From NCBI GenBank assembly GCA_900609035.2, contig UXAT02000034.1, positions 124,001 through 188,000 of the forward strand: a DNA stretch of 64,000 bases. Direction: 5' to 3'. Below are positions 61,741 to 64,000 of this stretch, in pieces (positions within the stretch are counted from its first letter, which is position 1; each line of letters begins with the position of its first letter). The notes beneath the pieces were generated by a model. It saw only the letters and a program-made list of their open reading frames with translations, was not told where the DNA came from and searched no databases. This DNA comes from Candidatus Defluviicoccus seviourii. GTDB lineage: Bacteria; Pseudomonadota; Alphaproteobacteria; Rhodospirillales; Defluviicoccaceae. A program made the translations under genes and the position numbers.

Positions 61741-62823
61741 CTACCCGGTTTCGTCGGGCGTGTCAGCGCCGCGAAAAACGTCGATGGCGGCAAGCGCGTC
61801 CGGCGCCAGATCGCGAATGATGTCGACGAACTGCAGCGGCACCAATCGCTTGGCGCGCTGCAGCAGGATCGGCACCGGGCTCGCCGGCTCGTGGCTCGCG
61901 TAGTAGGCACAGATCCGATCGAGCAGACGAACCACGTCCTCGCGCGAGGTAATTTCCCCGCTCGCCGCCGGGGGCCGGTCACCCGCGGCCGGCGTAGTGC
62001 CGCCGGCCGCATCCCCGGCAGGAGCGGGCGACGGCGATGCGCCCGTTGCCACCGCGGCGCCGAGGCCAAGCGCCGCCAATCGTTCGTCCATATACTTCGC
62101 GATCGCCGCCAGTTCTTGCGTCAATGGCGCAAAGCTTGCCGCATGCTGGACGCCAACCTGCGCGGTCAGGTTTGTTTCGAGCGAGGCCGCTTCGGCCGTC
62201 GCCGTCCGCACAGCATCTGCCGTAGCGACGACCGCATCGGCATCGGCATCGCGAGAAGCGGCCGTGATCTGGGCGAGATCGAGGGCCGGTGCCTGCCCCT
62301 CCTCCGCGGCCACTTTCAGGGTCCCCGAGGCGACCAGAACGTCGCGATAGCGGATCGGTCCGAACGCCCGCGAGGTAAATAGCGGCGCCGTGCGTAAATC
62401 CTTGAGGAACGTTTCCTTGTCGCAAAGCGTGGCCAGAATGTTGACCCGCGTCGTTGGATCGAGGTTGTCGTCGGGATCAAGGTGCGGGTGCACGCCGTCC
62501 CAGCGCTCAGCGACCAGGCGCACAAGGACCGTCAAGCCATCGCGCAGCCCCGCAAATCCATCACTGTTGAGAAGGGCGCGGGTGAGCAGAACGCCGACGC
62601 GCAAGTCCTTGGTGCGGCTGAAGAGGTCAAACGCGCGCCGACGGACCGCGGGCCAATCCGGCTCCCGCGCCGGTACGACCGCATCACCCATCACCTGTTC
62701 CGGCACGGGCCGCGCGTCGCGCGCCAGCGCACCAAACTCCGGATCGTACTCAAGATCGGCACCGCACGGATTGTCGGCCGTGATGTCCGCCAGGAGTTCG
62801 TCGATCGGGATCGTTGCCGCCAT
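61741..62823 (-). CDS. tssA: Type VI secretion protein TssA (ImpA N-terminal domain)
   Basis: A 360-residue cap/baseplate assembly protein. The ImpA N-terminal domain is seen in NPCGADLEYDPEFGAL, DWPAVRRRAFDLFSRTKDLRV, LTVLVRLVAERWDGVHPHLDPDD and PTTRVNIL. A proline/alanine-rich linker (around residues 270-300) leads to the short C-terminal domain with REDVVRLLDRICAYY and PVPILLQRAKRLV, the TssA type with a short end domain. The ATG at 62823 has GGAGGGG upstream. The 26-residue longer frame has no support. It is the first gene of the minus-strand block. Confidence 0.94.
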   Translation of the reverse strand: MAATIPIDELLADITADNPCGADLEYDPEFGALARDARPVPEQVMGDAVVPAREPDWPAVRRRAFDLFSRTKDLRVGVLLTRALLNSDGFAGLRDGLTVLVRLVAERWDGVHPHLDPDDNLDPTTRVNILATLCDKETFLKDLRTAPLFTSRAFGPIRYRDVLVASGTLKVAAEEGQAPALDLAQITAASRDADADAVVATADAVRTATAEAASLETNLTAQVGVQHAASFAPLTQELAAIAKYMDERLAALGLGAAVATGASPSPAPAGDAAGGTTPAAGDRPPAASGEITSREDVVRLLDRICAYYASHEPASPVPILLQRAKRLVPLQFVDIIRDLAPDALAAIDVFRGADTPDETG

Positions 62824-62860
62824 CCCCCTCAAGCCCCTCCGTCTCGGTGCACTCCCTAGC

Positions 62861-62903
62861 CAGTGGCCGAAATAGGTCCTCAGTTCAAGCCGAGTTGCCA
62901 CTG
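62861..62903. promoter_or_regulatory. Inverted repeat in the tssA divergent region
   Basis: CAGTGGC (62861-62867) and GCCACTG (62897-62903) are perfect reverse complements 29 bases apart, in the stretch between tssA and the divergent TPR-methyltransferase gene. This might be an operator pair or an unrelated coincidence. Confidence 0.25.
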
Positions 62904-63046
62904 ATCATTCGTTAAGACGAAAAGCTATCAGGAGAAGCCGCCGATTGACAACAGAATCGCCGCCGTTCCATGCTTCGCGCTCGCTTCGCGGGGATCAGGA
63001 CGGACCGCCGCCGGTCCTGCCGATGAGGGATGGGGTAGTCGCAGCA

Positions 63047-64000
63047 ATGGATGAGACCGCGGAACACCCTGGCGCGACCGCCGCGGCGGCAGCAGCGCTG
63101 CCGATCACCCTCGCCGTCGCACCGGACGAAGCCGTCGGGCTCGCGGTCCAGCGGCTGCGGCGGGAGGACTTTACAGCCGCCGAGGCTGCACTCCAGGCCG
63201 TTCTTGCCTGCGACCCTGCAAACGCCGACGCGCTTCACTTCCTGGGCGTGCTCAAGCATCAGACGGGCGACTCCGAGGCGGCAATCCGCCTCATCGAGGC
63301 CGCACTCGCCGTGGCGCCGCATTACGCCGATGCCCACAGCAATCTCGGCAACGTTTACAAGGAGCAGGGCGAGCACGCAAAGGCGCGCGATTGCTACGTT
63401 AAGGCGATCGAGCTCAATCCGCGCCACATCGGCGCCTACAATAACCTGGGCGTCGCCCTCAGGGGCTTAGGCGAGGCTGATGCCGCGGTCGAGACGCTGC
63501 TCAAAGCCCTTGAGCTCAGCCCCGAGAACCCGAGCATCCTGCAAAATCTCGGCAACGCGTACCGCACGCAAAAGAACTACGTCGCCGCGATCGATGCCTA
63601 TCGCCGTGCCATTGCGGTGCATCCCTACGATCGGGACGCGTATAAGTACCTGATCACGACGCTCTATTACTTGGATCAACGCGACGAAGCGGTCAAAGTG
63701 CTGGAGCAGTGGCTCGCCTTCGATGCCGACAATCCGTCGGCCCGGCATCTTCTGGCTGCCTACAGCGGTAAGAACATTCCCGAGCGGGCCACCGACTCCT
63801 ACATCCGGGAATTGTTTGACGACTTTGCCGCCAGTTTCGATCAGGTGCTACAGAACATCAATTACAGGGCGCCCGAGCTGGTACAGGCCCGCGTTGCCAA
63901 GCTCTTCCCGACCCCAACTGGCACGCTCACGGTTCTTGACGCCGGCTGCGGCACCGGGCTGTGCGCGCAGCATTTGCGCCCGTACGCGTGCCGGCTGGTT
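63047..64000 (+). CDS. TPR protein with SAM-dependent methyltransferase domain (runs off window)
   Basis: At least 318 residues, open at the right edge. Residues 25-235 are tetratricopeptide repeats (ADALHFLGVLKHQTGDSEAA, ADAHSNLGNVYKEQGEHAKA, IGAYNNLGVALRGLGEADAA, PSILQNLGNAYRTQKNYVAA). From about 250 a methyltransferase begins: YIRELFDDFAASFDQVL, then the SAM-binding motif I LDAGCGTGLCA. Similar TPR-methyltransferases are known from proteobacteria but their substrates are not. The start is uncertain: ATG at 63047, an in-frame ATG at 63023, and a TTG at 62945 that alone has an AGGAG ribosome site at good distance. It diverges from tssA. A link to secretion is possible but unproven. Confidence 0.8.
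   Translation, partial: MDETAEHPGATAAAAAALPITLAVAPDEAVGLAVQRLRREDFTAAEAALQAVLACDPANADALHFLGVLKHQTGDSEAAIRLIEAALAVAPHYADAHSNLGNVYKEQGEHAKARDCYVKAIELNPRHIGAYNNLGVALRGLGEADAAVETLLKALELSPENPSILQNLGNAYRTQKNYVAAIDAYRRAIAVHPYDRDAYKYLITTLYYLDQRDEAVKVLEQWLAFDADNPSARHLLAAYSGKNIPERATDSYIRELFDDFAASFDQVLQNINYRAPELVQARVAKLFPTPTGTLTVLDAGCGTGLCAQHLRPYACRLV

Noticed and set aside
1..64000. CRISPR array, tRNA, rRNA, prophage or transposase genes
   Set aside because: No regularly spaced direct repeats, no tRNA cloverleaf or rRNA sequence, and no integrase, transposase or phage structural proteins were recognised other than the T6SS parts.

Overview
The window is GC-rich (about two thirds G+C in most genes) and tightly packed. 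Gene content points to an alphaproteobacterium, probably Rhodospirillales-like. The grounds are a MEKHLA-domain protein, a B12-dependent fused isobutyryl-CoA mutase (IcmF), a DUF3047 protein, LivFGHM-type transport genes, a large NfnB/NfnA-like oxidoreductase and palindromic repeats of a type common in that class. This placement is inference from gene content. No rRNA, tRNA, CRISPR array or transposase was seen.

Layout. 0-4.9 kb (minus strand): a radical SAM protein, a secreted DUF3047 protein, a MerA-like flavin disulfide reductase translationally coupled to a TVP38/DedA-type membrane protein, and a cysteine synthase. 5.2-9.9 kb (plus): a large GT2 glycosyltransferase, a GT4 glycosyltransferase and an epimerase-like protein that has lost its catalytic Tyr and Lys. 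10-15.8 kb: an acyl-CoA dehydrogenase divergent from icmF, then a secreted protein and a MEKHLA protein. 16-19.5 kb: an 1165-residue oxidoreductase resembling a fusion of NfnB/GltD and NfnA/PyrK modules.

19.5-24.3 kb (minus): a six-gene block of unrecognised proteins with locally low GC (42% over 21661-21780). It includes a 579-residue protein whose N-terminus resembles helical pore-forming toxin domains and a 58-codon gene. It is flanked by a palindromic repeat on one side, and by strong inverted repeats, a Fur-like site and a TerB-like gene on the other. This is the best candidate here for an undescribed system. 24.5-28.1 kb: a DinG/XPD-type helicase and an alpha/beta hydrolase.

28.3-41.1 kb (plus): a catabolic operon with many 4-nt start/stop overlaps. 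It encodes a disulfide-reductase homologue without its cysteines, a molybdenum hydroxylase (FAD subunit plus fused 2Fe-2S/Mo subunit), a 6-hydroxynicotinate reductase-like protein, UPF0280 and DUF1185 proteins, and a complete branched-chain-type ABC importer with a fused permease. Uptake and hydroxylation/reduction of an N-heteroaromatic acid such as nicotinate is the simplest reading.

41.9-51.2 kb: a surface-polysaccharide locus. It has a WcaJ-type priming transferase, a GT2, a Wzc-like co-polymerase/tyrosine kinase, a secreted protein, RmlB and RmlA, and on the other strand a WecA-like second priming enzyme with an unusual C-terminal membrane extension. 51.9-62.8 kb (minus): a type VI secretion block in the order tssA-tssB-tssC-hcp-tagJ-tssE-tssF-tssG-tssH. 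The membrane complex (tssJLM), tssK and vgrG are not in the window. A TPR-methyltransferase gene diverges from tssA and runs off the right edge.
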